Assembly (NCBI GenBank): GCA_030710605.1
Contig: CP092871.1
Coordinates: forward strand, 72,817,171-72,881,170
DNA: 64,000 nt
Reading direction: 5' to 3'
DNA from: Cordylochernes scorpioides
Lineage: Eukaryota; Arthropoda; Arachnida; Pseudoscorpiones; Chernetidae
Below the pieces are notes generated by a model. It was not told the DNA's origin. It was given only the letters and a program-made list of their open reading frames with translations, and made no database searches. The position numbers and the translations under genes are program-made. Shown piece after piece: positions 32,944 to 44,502 of the stretch (position 1 is the first letter of the stretch; each line of letters opens with the position of its first letter).

Positions 32944-33113
32944 AATAAAACATCCAAAGTGTCTTGTATAATTTTATTTCTCTAACTTTCTGGTTAACAT
33001 TCTATTCAACAGGAGCACTTAGGAGAAGAATACTTCTAGTTGCTCCTGTTGAAGGGCATGTAATCCCGAAAGCTAGAGAAATAGAATTATACTAGAAACC
33101 CTATATGTTTTAT
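32944..33113. mobile_element. Foldback element B (palindrome)
   Basis: Arms of about 74 bp: AATAAAACATCCAAAGTG at the left answers TATGTTTTATT at the right. GAGCA/TGCTC closes the centre around a 23-base loop. Core at 33047-33073: TGTTGAAGGGCA, then ATCCCGAAAGC. Arms show roughly one mismatch per six bases, so it is older than H. Confidence 0.85.
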
Positions 33114-33267
33114 TGATTTCATTAAATTATAAGCAAAAGGGAAGAACATTTATTTCAAACCGTATGTGTGTTGGGTCAGAAGAGCAATGGAAATAAAGGT
33201 GTTCACGAACCAACACATATGCGGTTGGTATATTTCCTTGGCAAGTATGGAGTGAGTTGTTATGGGG

Positions 33268-33507
33268 AGATAATAAAACAATTAAAAAGGTTTCCGAAGA
33301 TTAATTTCATTTTATTTTAAAACCGTCTCAAGATTTCGGGCATCTCTGCCTTTCTATAGGAGAACTTATATAATCAATAAAACGCCGTCTGATGCAATCA
33401 TTCATTATATAAGTTCTCCTGTAGAAGGACAGAGATGCCCGAAAGTTTGAGACGGTTTTAAAATTGAAAGAAACGTATCTCCGGAAACCTTTTAATTGTT
33501 TATTAAT
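33268..33507. mobile_element. Foldback element C (palindrome)
   Basis: AACAATTAAAAAGGTTTCCG (left) is inverted at CGGAAACCTTTTAATTGTT (right). AAACCGTCTCAAG, GGGCATCTCTGCC and GGAGAACTTATATAAT are likewise mirrored. Core at 33418-33446: CTGTAGAAGG, spacer, CCCGAAAGTTTGAG. A diverged relative with the same AATCTCAAG-type arm lies at 37290-37395. Confidence 0.88.
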
Positions 33508-35065
33508 AATATCTAGGAGATTTGAATTAATTGATGAGGAGATAATGAAAAAATTCCGTGTTTTTTCGCAACACACAAGGGAAGTTGAAAAGAAAATGAT
33601 CCAGTATCAATAGAACTTTAAGATAAAGAAGAAGATTTTAAGAATATAACTCGGTGGAAGGTAAACTAAGACATGTCCCAGAGTGGTTCTCTTGTAGCGG
33701 AAGAAGGAGTTCCGGAATAGATGCCTGAGATACTCGCCAGCTATCTAAATCTTCTATCTTATCTCCCACACTCTAAATGGTGTTCTAGAATGTTGTCTCG
33801 GGGAGAAATTTCCTGAAATTCTTTCTCACTCGCTAATTCTTTGCTGAGACATGCACCATAAAACAGATAGCGAGGGCTGTATATTAAAATACATTTTGCA
33901 CTCAGATTTTGTTGATTGGGTACTTTTCCTTTTGAAATTTAAAGAAATATACACATACACAAAGGTTTCCACTAAAAGACCTAAGTTTCATACACATGTT
34001 GACCATCCATATGGTTCGAAAAATGGAACCTCTAGGGAAGACTCACCAGTGATGAATCACAGGCCTTCTCAATTTGATAAACAGGGAAAAAAAAGGATGA
34101 AGATATTAAAATAAATATCTGCAATCATTGAATGAATAATTATAATATTAGAAGGGCCTTGCTTTCATCAGTGCCAAACCTTTTGAGTAGTTTTATTGTA
34201 ATTTAATTGTAGTTTAATTAAGTTTTATAAAAGGTATTGTGTAGTTTAGTTGTAATATCTAAATAACACTATACATGTCAACACACATTATATATATGTC
34301 ATAAAAAAGACGTATATTCTAGTTACGTTACCAATTCATGCAGTCGTGGATGGTAAAAATGAATGATAACTTTTGTCCCAAAAAATATTTATTATTTTGA
34401 TTATTTTTTAAAGCAAACAGCTTTTTGCATACATACAACTAACAATGTTATTATCTATTTAAAAAAAAAAATTGGGTTATATTCCTTTTGTTAAGGATTC
34501 CTTTTCATTTTAAAATTTAACTCTGTGATTATAGAATTTTAATTATTTTATGAATAATAAAAATCATATTTTTATTATGTCATATATAATAAATATATTT
34601 ACCAAAAATTAGAGTTTGGAATATATAAAGTTGGCTATTAAATTACTTGTATATGATACATATTGTGTAGGGATATAGAGCTCTAAATTATTATTATTTT
34701 TGAATTTAAATTTATCTTATTTGATTAAATACACTTAATTCAGGTACATTTTCTAGAAACTAAACAAAATATCAAAAATTTAGAAGCCTGGCTCATCAGT
34801 TGCGAACCCTCCTGAAATATATCGCACGAGAACATTAGCCCGTTACATATGCGAAGTCTCTCCTTTGGAATCTTTATTGAAATGTTCCGAAATTTAAAAT
34901 ATTAAAACCGTTAGGAAAAATACTGGAACTTGGAAGTAGCTAGGAGCAAGAGCGGAGAAATAATATTCGGCTTTAAAAGTTAAAATAGTTATTAGGACGA
35001 CTGAATATATTATTGATGTGATAGACTATATCTCATCTGTAGTTAAAACCATATCGAATCAAATA
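33508..35065. other. AT-rich spacer with small repeat remnants
   Basis: 33950-34090 holds TCACCAGTGATGAATCACAG, a diverged copy of the conserved hairpin of foldback H; 34785-34820 (GCCTGGCTCATCAGTTGCG) is another, reversed. The rest is A/T-rich with nothing recognised. Confidence 0.4.
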
Positions 35066-35079
35066 GACTACCTGGAGGG

Positions 35080-36985
35080 AAACTTTATAGACACCAATAG
35101 ACCATTATCTGAGGTGAAGCCATATAACAAGAACATACCAAAGTGAAGCCATGTAGATCCCGATAGACCATTATCTGAGATGAATCCATATATCAGCAAG
35201 ATGACCCCAAAGTGAAGCCATGTAGAAACCAAAGGAACATTATCTGAGGTGAAGCCATAAAGAAACCAAAGGAACATTATTTGAGGTGAAGCCATAAAGA
35301 AACCAAAGGAACATTATCTGAGGTGAAGCCATATATAAGGAATATGATCCCAAAGTGAAACCATATAGAAACCAAATGAACATTATCTGAGGTGAAGACA
35401 TAAAGAAACCAAAGGAACATTATCTGAGGTGAAGCCATAAAGAAACCAAAGGAACATTATCTGAGGTGAAGCCATATATAAGGAATATGATCCCAAAGTG
35501 AAGCCATAAAGAAACCAAAGGAACATTATCTGAGGTGAAGTCATATATCAGCAATTTGATCCCAAAAGAAGCCATAAAGAAACCAAAGAAACATTATCTG
35601 AGGTGAAGCCATATATCAGAAACATGATTCCAAAGTGAAGCCATATAGAAACCAAAGGAACATTATCTGAGGTGAAGCCATATATCAAGAATATGATTCC
35701 AAAGTGAAGCCATATAGAAACCAAAGGAACATTATCTGAGGTGAAGCCATATATCAGAAACATGATTCCAAAGTGAAGCCATATAGAAACCAAAGGAACA
35801 TTATCTGAGGTGAAGCCATATATCAAGAATATGATTCCAAAGTGAAGCCATATAGAAACCAAAGGAACATTATCTGAGGTGAAGCCATATATCAGAAACA
35901 TGATTCCAAAGTGAAGCCATATAGAAACCAAAGGAACATTATCTGAGGTGAAGCCATATATCAAGAATATGATTCCAAAGTGAAGCCATATAGAAACCAA
36001 AGGAACATTATCTGAGGTGAAGCCATATATCAGGAATATGATTCCAAAGTGAAGCCATATAGAAACCAAAGAAACATTATCTGAGGTGAAGCCATATATC
36101 AGGAATATGATCCCAAAGTGAAGCCATATAGAAACCAAAGGAACATTATCGGAGGTGAAGCCACATATAAGGAATATGATCCCAAAGTGAAGCCATATAG
36201 AAACCAAAGAAACATTATCTGAGGTGAAGCCATATATCAGGAATATGATCCCAAAGTGAAGCCATATAGAAACCAAAGGAACATTATCTGAGGTGAAGCC
36301 ATATATCAGGAATATGATCCCAAAGTGAAGCCATATAGAAACCAAAGGAACATTATCTGAGGTGAAGCCATATATCAGGAATATGATTCCAAAGTGAAGC
36401 CATGCAGAAACCAAAGGAACATTATCTGAGGTGAAGCCATATATCAGGAATATGATTCCAAAGTGAAGCCATATAGAAACCAAAGGAACATTATCTGAGG
36501 TGAAGCCATATATCAAGAATATGATTCCAAAGTGAAGCCATATAGAAACCAAAGGAACATTATCTGAGGTGAAGCCATATATCAGGAATATGATTCCAAA
36601 GTGAAGCCATATAGAAACCAAAGGAACATTATCTGAGGTGAAGCCATATATCAGCAATTTGATCCCAAAATGAAACCATAAAGAAACCAAAGAACGATTA
36701 TCTAAGGTGAAGCCATTTATCAAATACATTCTCTCAAAGTGAAACCATATAGAAACCAAAGGAACATTATCTAAGGTTAAACCATATATCAGGAACATGA
36801 TTACAAAGTGAAGCCATGTAGAAACCAACGGACCCTTATCCGAGGTGAAACCATATATAAAGAAAATCATCTCACAAAGAGAGAGAAGCCATATAGAAAC
36901 AAATATAGTAACTATTATTAGACTCAAAATATAGTAACATTCGGATGAAACCATATAGGAACCAACAGGCCAACATCTAAAGCCA
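35080..36985. repeat. 69-bp tandem array, about 27 units, in phase with a long minus-strand frame
   Basis: GGAACATTATCTGAGGTGAA, GCCATATATCAGGAATATGA, then TTCCAAAGTGAAGCCATATA. Starts at 35657, 35726 and 35795 give 69 bp. Each unit has two related halves (GAGGTGAAGCCATATAT and AAAGTGAAGCCATATAG). The left edge before 35550 has shorter, irregular units. 69 bp equals 23 codons. Confidence 0.97.
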
Positions 36986-36993
36986 GAGACCAA
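35548..36993 (-). CDS. 481-codon frame of 23-residue hydrophobic repeats (coding status doubtful)
   Basis: The minus strand of the 69-bp array is open over 1.4 kb with the repeat GFTSDNVPLVSIWLHFGIIF plus LIY. Variants are conservative (I/M, P/S, I/A). Each repeat has a polar patch (TSDN) and a long aliphatic/aromatic stretch that could span or sit on a membrane. Because a 69-bp period with one open frame stays open automatically when units are copied, openness alone is weak evidence. No signal peptide, known family or promoter is recognised. Confidence 0.2.
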   Translation of the reverse strand: MVSGFRCWPVGSYMVSSECYYILSLIIVTIFVSIWLLSLCEMIFFIYGFTSDKGPLVSTWLHFVIMFLIYGLTLDNVPLVSIWFHFERMYLINGFTLDNRSLVSLWFHFGIKLLIYGFTSDNVPLVSIWLHFGIIFLIYGFTSDNVPLVSIWLHFGIIFLIYGFTSDNVPLVSIWLHFGIIFLIYGFTSDNVPLVSAWLHFGIIFLIYGFTSDNVPLVSIWLHFGIIFLIYGFTSDNVPLVSIWLHFGIIFLIYGFTSDNVSLVSIWLHFGIIFLICGFTSDNVPLVSIWLHFGIIFLIYGFTSDNVSLVSIWLHFGIIFLIYGFTSDNVPLVSIWLHFGIIFLIYGFTSDNVPLVSIWLHFGIMFLIYGFTSDNVPLVSIWLHFGIIFLIYGFTSDNVPLVSIWLHFGIMFLIYGFTSDNVPLVSIWLHFGIIFLIYGFTSDNVPLVSIWLHFGIMFLIYGFTSDNVSLVSLWLLLGSNC

Positions 36994-37289
36994 ATAGGAA
37001 CAAATAGATTATCACCCGATATTAAACGATAATGAAGACCATCATTCCTAAGTTGAGTCTATATAGAAATAAACCATCACCTGGAATGAAGCCATGAATG
37101 AAGATCAATTTCGGATAAATTTAGTTAGTAATCTTGTAATAGGATTGATACTCTAAAAGAAGTTAAAAAATTATTATAGGACAGTGATATCGGACACTAC
37201 CTATATAAACGCCAATTAAAGGTTTATAAATATTTTAATTAAATAATCCAACATATTTCTCTTGAGATTAGTTTCTTATCATTTTTTAT

Positions 37290-37395
37290 CAATGCAATCT
37301 CAAGCTTTTAGGCATCTCTGCCTTTCAACAGGGGTACATAAAAGTATTCAGAGATATCGTATGCAGAGATGTCCGAAAAATTGAGAATGTATTAA
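37290..37395. mobile_element. Foldback element D, short diverged relative of C
   Basis: GGCATCTCTGCC (left) and GCAGAGATGTCCGAAAA (right) are mirrored, with CAATCTCAAG and TTGAGAATG outside. The flanking GGAGATTTGAATCAATTGG resembles that of C at 33518. Confidence 0.75.
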
Positions 37396-37399
37396 AACA

Positions 37400-38470
37400 A
37401 ATGAAAAGATCTCCATAAGCATGTTATAGTATTTAACCCAGGAGATTTGAATCAATTGGAGGTTTATTATAACTGGAAGAGTTCAGAAACTATGGGAAAA
37501 AGATTTTATTCATTTATAGCGTTCCCCATAGAATCAAAAGCGAAGGTCCACACAGAATTCTACCCCGAGGGAACATTCCAAGGTGGTAAAAAGTTCAAAA
37601 TGACCAATTGTAGATTAAATCCAATTTGTGAGTGGGTAGTTTTATTCTCATCTTTCTCTCAACAAATTTAATAAAAGTTCGCAAGTGAATTACGACGGGA
37701 GCAAATGGCGAGGAGGTCTGGAACATGTCAACAAACAAGTGTTGTCAGATAGTTTAGATATCTTGGGCTACTCTGTGAGCGCTATAATTACCTTCCCATT
37801 TACTATAACTACTATCTTTATTATATTACATTTATTTCTGTGTGAAAGCTAATTTAAACTTTACCTCTAAGTTAAATTAATTAAAAGTGTTTTGAGAAAC
37901 TTTTATATTTATATCTCTATTATATTTGGAACTATTTTCTTCTAAAATTAAACTAGAACATACAATTATATTTATTTGCTTAAAATATTCAATTTTTCCT
38001 ATGAATGAAAAATGTTATGGGTGGAAATTGATTATTAAAAAACAGAAATACACCTCTTCCGTCCAAATAGAAGTGATGTGACCTTAGTTGACCGTCTCTT
38101 CAGTCAATCAGACTGAGATCAGTGTGACAAAGATTGCATATTTTTGCTTCCACGTATTTTAAAGGGAGAGGTATGTCCTTTTTGTCGATTTTTATCTATT
38201 ATTTGACCAAAGAATTTTCACAGCCTCTTTGCTAGCTAGACGCCTATTTAAAAAAATCCCGAAGAATTCTTAAACTCGGTTTAGATCTCATGATATCAAA
38301 TTGTTCTGGATTGACCATGGCCAATGTCTCCAATATTTCTTGAAATAAATTCACACTTCAAAAACATTTATAGAATATCAATTATCATCAAACTTATTTG
38401 CCATTTTCAAACATATTTAGATCAATTACATGCAAGCATTTCAGAAAAAATTATTTACCTATATAATATA
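37400..38470. other. Spacer, nothing recognised
   Basis: 37440-37700 has an open 74-codon frame without similarity. 38030-38230 is mixed in composition. No repeat family identified. Confidence 0.35.
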
Positions 38471-38476
38471 TTATAT

Positions 38477-38862
38477 ACTAGTCGAATGACTCGGGCAACG
38501 CCCGGGTTTTGCCCGATTAAATGTTTTTATTCAAATACTATTCGTTACAATTATAAATTGGCGCCGTGGATGTCACTCTTGTAAAACACTCCGCTCCAAA
38601 CTTTACATGTACATTAGGTCAGCTGATATTACCTCCCATCTTCACCACTAGAGGCGCTGCTCGGGAGCGAAAGGGCAAATTTGCAAATAACTCGACGAAT
38701 ATTCGGGATAGAGACCTGAAACTTTCCCTAAAGGTTTTTCCAGATTCTACTCTATATGCTGTTAAACTTTCAGTCAGATTAGTTACGTATTGTGGACGTG
38801 TATAGCCGACAAACATACATACATACATACATACATACACTGACTTTTATATATATAGGGAT
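38477..38862 (+). mobile_element. RTE-like short element with (ACAT)n tail
   Basis: It starts ACTAGTCGAATGACTCGGGC, then AACGCCCGGGTTTTGCCC, and ends GTATAGCCGACAAACATACA, six or more CATA units, then ACTGACTTTTATATATATAG. These are the standard ends of RTE-type short elements. A palindromic CCCGGG hairpin lies at the start. No intact coding frame. Confidence 0.7.
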
Positions 38863-39129
38863 AAATATGCATATATTTTGAAGAAAGAATAGAATTAATT
38901 TGTTACTATAAAGAGAGATTAAAAATCTTTTTTAAATACTTAATATAAACGTGCATACCATTTTCCTCTTTTATTTGCATTTAATTATATTTTTATTTCT
39001 ATTTTTTTAAATCTTTATTGTTGTGTTGAGTTACAGATTACTATTCCGATAATATATTGAATCATTAATCAATATAAAGAAATATATAAATTTTATAAAA
39101 TAAATTTTTAGATATATTTAGGAGATATA

Positions 39130-39440
39130 GAATTTTTACGTGTTAATATATAGAATTGAGCATTTTCTTGAGGTTGTTATACATGAGTATTTAAATTGCA
39201 GTCGTGGTAAAATAATAAAACATATTTTTTATTCACAATTTCCTTTAATTGTACTTAAGGAATATAAAATATATAATTTTGAGAAAGTAGTACTTTACTT
39301 AAGGCGTGAAGAATAAAGAAAACAAAAGACGTATTTACATATCTACAAAAGTTTGAGCCGGCCAGCGGGAAACAACAACAATGAATTTTTTTTATAGGGA
39401 AAGCCGCGACATCTAGCGGTGGACTTACAGAGTAATACGA
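39130..39440. repeat. Dispersed repeat, inverse copy at 47215-47485
   Basis: TGCAGTCGTGGTAAAATAAT, AGTACTTTACTTAAGGCGT, GTTTGAGCCGGCCAGCGG, then ACATCTAGCGGTGGAC are found in opposite order and strand at 47.2-47.5 kb (GTCCACC/GACCACC, TGATGGCCGGCTCAAAC, ACGCCTTAAGCCAGG, ACCACGACTGCA). Noncoding. Confidence 0.75.
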
Positions 39441-39483
39441 TCTGGGAATTATGATTTTAAAATAGAAAAAAGTTTTTATATAA

Positions 39484-39769
39484 CACTAGCCGAATGACCC
39501 GGGCAACGCCCGGGTTTTATCCGATTAAATGTTTTTATTCAAATACTATTCGTTACAATTATAAATTGGCGCCGTGGATGTCACTCTTGTGAAACGTCCC
39601 GCTCCAAACTTTGTGTCTGAGAAGCGATATTTTTATAGAAAGATGATCTGGCTTTTGTTTTCTGCTCGAATGAATGTTTTTCTGTTAGAATTTTGTTCCT
39701 GCGTACAAAATAATGAACTGGTTTCACCCGTGGTCTCTGCTTTTTTGAATTTTTCCCGACATTCTGTGT
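39484..39769 (+). mobile_element. RTE-like fragment next to a truncated LINE
   Basis: ACTAGCCGAATGACCCGGGC, AACGCCCGGGTTTTATCC, then GGCGCCGTGGATGTCACTC match the element at 38477. It then diverges into unshared sequence up to the LINE break at about 39770. Confidence 0.65.
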
Positions 39770-40650
39770 AGGATCGTAAGAATGAAAAATTTTCTGTTTT
39801 CACTTTGTGGAAAGATGTGGGGAATAAATACTAAAAAAATAATAATTTTGTATAAAACAATTATCAGGCCAATTCTTACGTATGGTTCAGAAATAGGGTA
39901 CAAATTTATAAATAATCGATGCAAAGTAAAACTAAATTCTACTCAATATCAAATTATTCTTTGGGTGAGCAGAGCCTACAAAACTACATCTTCCAACTGT
40001 GTCCATAGTCTTGCGAACATCCCCCTTCTCACAGATTATATTGAATCTAAAATAATTAAATATGATTTGGCTCATCTTTCGATGGAGGATCAAAATGCTT
40101 TTAGACCGCATTCTCCGAGTATAATTGGTTCATTTTTAAGTGCAAAAATGGATGAATTATTTCTAAAAACAAATGAAACATTCCAAAGCTTTTTCCCGTT
40201 TGGAATTCCAACATTTTTCCGTTCGAATTTTTATAATGCTCAGTTTACAACAAACCATGGAAATTTTAAGGGATTTTTATCAAAAATTGGAGCGGTTGAA
40301 GACTCTAGCTGTCATTGTGGCAACGAATTCCAAGATTCAAGACACCTAATGCTGGAATGCCCACTCTTTTCTAACGCCAGACAAGAGACAATAAATAATG
40401 TTGTAGATCTAAATCAATTTGTAAATAGCAAATAGAATTATCATAGGTTTAACTATTTTTGTAAATATATTTATGATTGTCTTTCGGGCCTGAAAGGTTC
40501 AGGTTCCTAATATATATTATTTTTTCTCTTTTTATTTTTAATTCCTTTTCTTGTATAATATGTTCATAACTGTTTCTGTTTAAAAATATTGTGGGTCGAC
40601 GCAATTATCCCTAGCCGGAATATCGCGTTTTGTGTGTTGAAATAAAATAA
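39770..40650 (+). mobile_element. 5'-truncated copy of the LINE at 41316, 3' end only
   Basis: From AGGATCGTAAGAA onward it matches 43615-44502 closely, including the 3' UTR (TCGGGCCTGAAAGGTTCAGG) and the A-rich AAATAAAATAAAA tail. The tail passes directly into five 133-bp satellite units. Confidence 0.92.
39782..40435 (+). CDS. LINE ORF2 C-terminal fragment (217 codons, zinc knuckle)
   Basis: The frame is uninterrupted from LYKTIIRPILTYGSE (the conserved end of the RT thumb) to VDLNQFVNSK. It contains CHCGNEFQDSRHLMLEC, the C-x-C-x8-H-x4-C finger found at the C-terminus of R1/jockey-type elements. It lacks endonuclease and RT, so it is a fragment. The same region in the longer copy has a stop near 43635, so this fragment is the better preserved one. 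Confidence 0.85.
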   Translation: MKNFLFSLCGKMWGINTKKIIILYKTIIRPILTYGSEIGYKFINNRCKVKLNSTQYQIILWVSRAYKTTSSNCVHSLANIPLLTDYIESKIIKYDLAHLSMEDQNAFRPHSPSIIGSFLSAKMDELFLKTNETFQSFFPFGIPTFFRSNFYNAQFTTNHGNFKGFLSKIGAVEDSSCHCGNEFQDSRHLMLECPLFSNARQETINNVVDLNQFVNSK

Positions 40651-41315
40651 AAGTGAGGGTGTAATCTACACACGTTAAAAGATAGAATATTATATTCTGC
40701 TAATAGATGTTCCACCATATAGCCAAGAATACAGAGGAACTACAGTATGAAGAACATACCCCAACCAATATAATACCATTAACAAGTGAGGGTGTAATCT
40801 ACACACGTAAAAAGATAGAATATTACATTCTGCTAATAGATGTTCCACCATATAGCCAAGAATACAGAGGAACTACAGTATGAAGAACATACCCCAACCA
40901 ATATAATACCATTAACAAGTGAGGGTGTAATCTACACACGTAAAAAGATAGAATATTACATTCTGCTAATAGATGTTCCACCATATAGCCAAGAATACAG
41001 AGGAACTACAGTATGAAGAACATACCCCAACCAATATAATACCATTAACAAGTGAGGGTGTAATCTACACACGTAAAAAGATAGAATATTACATTCTGCT
41101 AATAGATGTTCCACCATATAGCCAAGAATACAGAGGACCTACAGTATGAAGAACATACCCCAACCAATATAACACCATTAACAAGTGAGGGTGTAATCTA
41201 CACACGTAAAAAGATAGAATATTACATTCTGCTAATAGATGTTCCACCATATAGCCAAGAATACAGAGGAACTACAGTATGAAGAACATAAACCAACCAA
41301 TATAACACCATTGAC
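40651..41315. repeat. 133-bp satellite, five units
   Basis: AAGTGAGGGTGTAATCTACA recurs at 40651, 40784, 40917, 41050 and 41183. Units include ATAGATGTTCCACCATATAG and TGAAGAACATACCCCAACC. They are almost identical to one another and to the three units at 44503-44901, so they have been homogenised recently. Confidence 0.97.
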
Positions 41316-44300
41316 AAGTGCTTAAGTGTGTGCAACAAAATATAAGAAAAAGTGTCACAGCATTAGATGAACTTCGAGCCTCTGTTCTGTCCAACCCTCC
41401 TGACATATTATTTATTCAAGAGCCTTATATGTTAGGGAATGATGTGATATTCAATAATGACTCACAAATTGTTTACTCTAAAACTGATAAAACAGTCTAC
41501 ACAGCAACGATTATTCTTAACAGTAGCATTAAATATACGACAATTGATAGATTCACTAATTCTTTTTGTACAACTATTGCTATACATTCAGAGAATTCAA
41601 ATATTGTTATTTCTAACTTCTACATTCACCCTAATAATCTCGGTAATACTCGCCAAATATTTATTAAAGAACCTTTGGAGACTTTCGGACTACATCCAAT
41701 AATCCTCTGTGGTGATTTTAACTCTCGACATCCTGTATGGTACGACCGAATAATTAACTCTAATGGCTACAAATTCCACTCTATTGTGGATCAATACAAC
41801 TTGTTTATCCATAACCTTAAAATACCCACATGTCGAAATGCCAGTATAATAGATTTAACAATATCAAACAAAAATTCTATAAAGCTGATACAGAATTGGA
41901 CCACATCAACTTTTACAAGTATTTCCGATCATGTAGCAATAACCTTCGACATTCGATATAATTATAGGGTGCAGAGAATTGGACAAAGATCAACATGGAA
42001 ATTCATTGAAAGGGATGCCAACTGGGAAAAATTTACTGAAGAGATATCATTCCAAAATGTACATAACTTGTCGAACGAAATAAATCAGGCATCTAATACT
42101 ACGGATGTTGACAGGATCGTGATGAAACTTACGGACATAATTGGTGAGGCAGCTTATTCGTCTCTGGAAATCAAATCAAACACTTTCAAGCATATATCTG
42201 ATATTAAGTGGTGGAATAGGAATCCTGAAAAAATGAAAAATGATTTTCATTATATTAGAAACCTATACTATCGGCATAGAGTCATCAATAAAATAACCTT
42301 TAAATTTGCAAGAAACAAATACAATAACGCTATCGAAAGAGCTAAGAAAAAAAGTTGGAGAATATTCATTGAAGAAAATGAATCAAACAACCCATTTGGA
42401 AACGCCTATAAATTTTTTAAATCTCTGAGATCATCCAACAACAATATAGGACTTCCAATGATCGATAATATACCGGATATTTTTTAAAGAAAAAAAATGA
42501 AAAGTCTCTTGAATGATTTATTTCCAGATGATGATGTACATTCAGATAAAGAGGAACATGTTATTATTAGAAACTATAAACCTGAATATAAAAACAAAAA
42601 TAACATTTTCATAGAAATAAAAGATTTTGAAAATATTATTTCAAAATTGAATATCAAGAAAGCACCAGGTCCAGATTTTATCAGCAATAATATGATCAAA
42701 CATGCAGGTACACTTTTAATCCCGATTTTACAACAAATATTCAACAAATGCATTGAATTAGGTTACTATCCGGATATATGGAAAGACTCTACTGTAAAGA
42801 TCATTCCAAAACCTAATAAAATAAAAAATGAAACAAGCAAAAGCTATAGACCAATATCACATTGACGTCTAACATTTCTAAAATTTTTGAAAACATATTT
42901 AAAAACGAAATCAATAAATTTTATGAAGAGAACAATCTAATGAGTTCAAGGCAACACGGATTTACTAAACATAAATCAACGAACAGTGCAATGGAAGATA
43001 TACTGGAAACCTTATTGAAACACAGGCAAGGAGAACTGACTTCTTTGATTACAGTGGATATATCAGGCGCATTCGACAACGCATGGTGGCCAGCAATTAT
43101 TAGAAGACTCGATTTAGATAACACTCCCTCCAAACTAATAAGAATTATACAATCTTATTTAAGCAGTGAAAGAAGGGCAAATTTTTCATATGAAGACACA
43201 AATGTTACAAAATATCTGACAAAAGGATGCCCTCAAGGCGGCCCTATATCCCCAATATTATGGAATATTTTGTTAAACGACTTGCTGAAGAGTTTCAAAC
43301 ATCCGAAGGCAGAAATAATTTGCTACGCAAACGACGTTTCCATCATTTGCTGGAGCAAGTCTGTCGAGGACCTCAAAATATTAAGCGAATGTATTCTATG
43401 CTACGTAATCCACAATGGTGTAAAAGTAATAAATTATCAATAAGCCCAGAGAAAACGAATTTACTTTACTTACATAATAAACCTAAAGTTCCGACTGAAA
43501 TACCGAATATTATTTTAAACCCAGTAGATCAAGTTAAGATATTAGGCATAAAATTCTCAAATCATAGAATAAAAAAGAAGATTAATTTTACCCCACATAT
43601 CAACGACATTTTATGCAGGATCGTAAGAAAAGAATAATTTTCTGTTTTCAACTCGTGGAAAGATGTGGGGAATAAATACTAAAAAAGAATAATTTTGTAT
43701 AAAACAATTATCAGGCCAGTTCTTACATATGGTTCAGAAATATGGTATAAATTTATAAATAATCTATGCAAAGAAAAACTAAATTCTACTCAATATCAAA
43801 TTCTTCTTTGGGCGATCAGAGCCTACAAAACTACATCTTCCAACTGTGTCCATAGTCTTGCGAACATCCCCCTTCTCAAAGATTATATTGAATCTAAAAT
43901 AATTAAATATGATTTGGCTCATCTTTCGATGGAGGATCAAAATGCTTTTAGACCGCATTCTCCGAGTATAATTGGTTCATTTTTAAGTGCAAAAATGGAT
44001 GAATTATTTCTAAAAACAAATGAAACATTCCAAAGCTTTTTCCCGTTTGGAATTCCAACATTTTTCCGTTCGAATTTTTATAATGCTCAGTTTACAACAA
44101 ACCATGGAAATTTTAAGGGATTTTTATCAAAAATTGGAGCGGTTGAAGACTCTAGCTGTCATTGTGGCAACGAATTCCAAGATTCAAGACACCTACTGCT
44201 GGAATGTCCACTCTTTTCTAACGCCAGACAAGAGACAATAAATAATGTTGTAGATCTAAATCAATTTGTAAATAGCAAATAGAATTATCATAGGTTTAAC

Positions 44301-44502
44301 TATTTTTGTAAATATATTTATGATTGTCTTTCGGGCCTGAAAGGTTCAGGTTCCTAATATATATTATTTTTCTCTTTTTATTTTAAATTCCTTTTCTTGT
44401 ATAATATTATTATAACTGTTTCTGTTTAAAAAAAAATGTGGGTCGACGCAATTATCCCTAGCCGGGATATCGCGTTTTGTGTGTTGAAATAAAATAAAAT
44501 AA
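41316..44502 (+). mobile_element. R1/jockey-like LINE, nearly full ORF2, flanked by the 133-bp satellite
   Basis: It begins at once with the endonuclease domain and ends in AAATAAAATAAAATAAAA. There is no ORF1 and no recognisable 5' UTR, so the copy is 5'-truncated or the family lacks ORF1. At the 5' side the satellite breaks after AACAAGTG; at the 3' side it resumes at GTGAGGGTG. That places the insertion at one point of the unit, with AAGTG or GTG as a possible target duplication. Confidence 0.9.
41318..44282 (+). pseudogene. LINE ORF2: apurinic-type endonuclease, reverse transcriptase, zinc knuckle; several lesions
   Basis: Endonuclease 41318-42487: VQQNIRKS, FIQEPY, LCGDFNSRHPVW and a terminal SDH (ISDHVAITF), as in the APE class that nicks target DNA. 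A TAA at 42485-42487 ends it; the same frame resumes through KAPGPDFISNNMIKHAG and stops at 42865, where a shift of about 2 bases moves it to the next frame. RT continues with SRQHGFTKHKST, VDISGAFDNAWW and GCPQGGPISP. The active box reads YANDV (Asn codon 43330-43332) instead of YADD. Another shift falls near 43376-43395, with stops near 43635 and 43680, then the C-terminal zinc knuckle frame 43695-44282. No functional protein is expected. Confidence 0.92.

Noticed and set aside
38819-38845. Telomere-like repeat
   Set aside because: The CATA units are the short tail of an RTE-like element, not a telomeric motif.
40651-41315. 133-bp units as 5' UTR promoter monomers of the LINE
   Set aside because: The same units also follow both LINE 3' tails, so a target satellite (or tail) explains more.
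43227-43637. Independent small gene after the LINE RT
   Set aside because: It is the continuation of LINE ORF2 after a frameshift.
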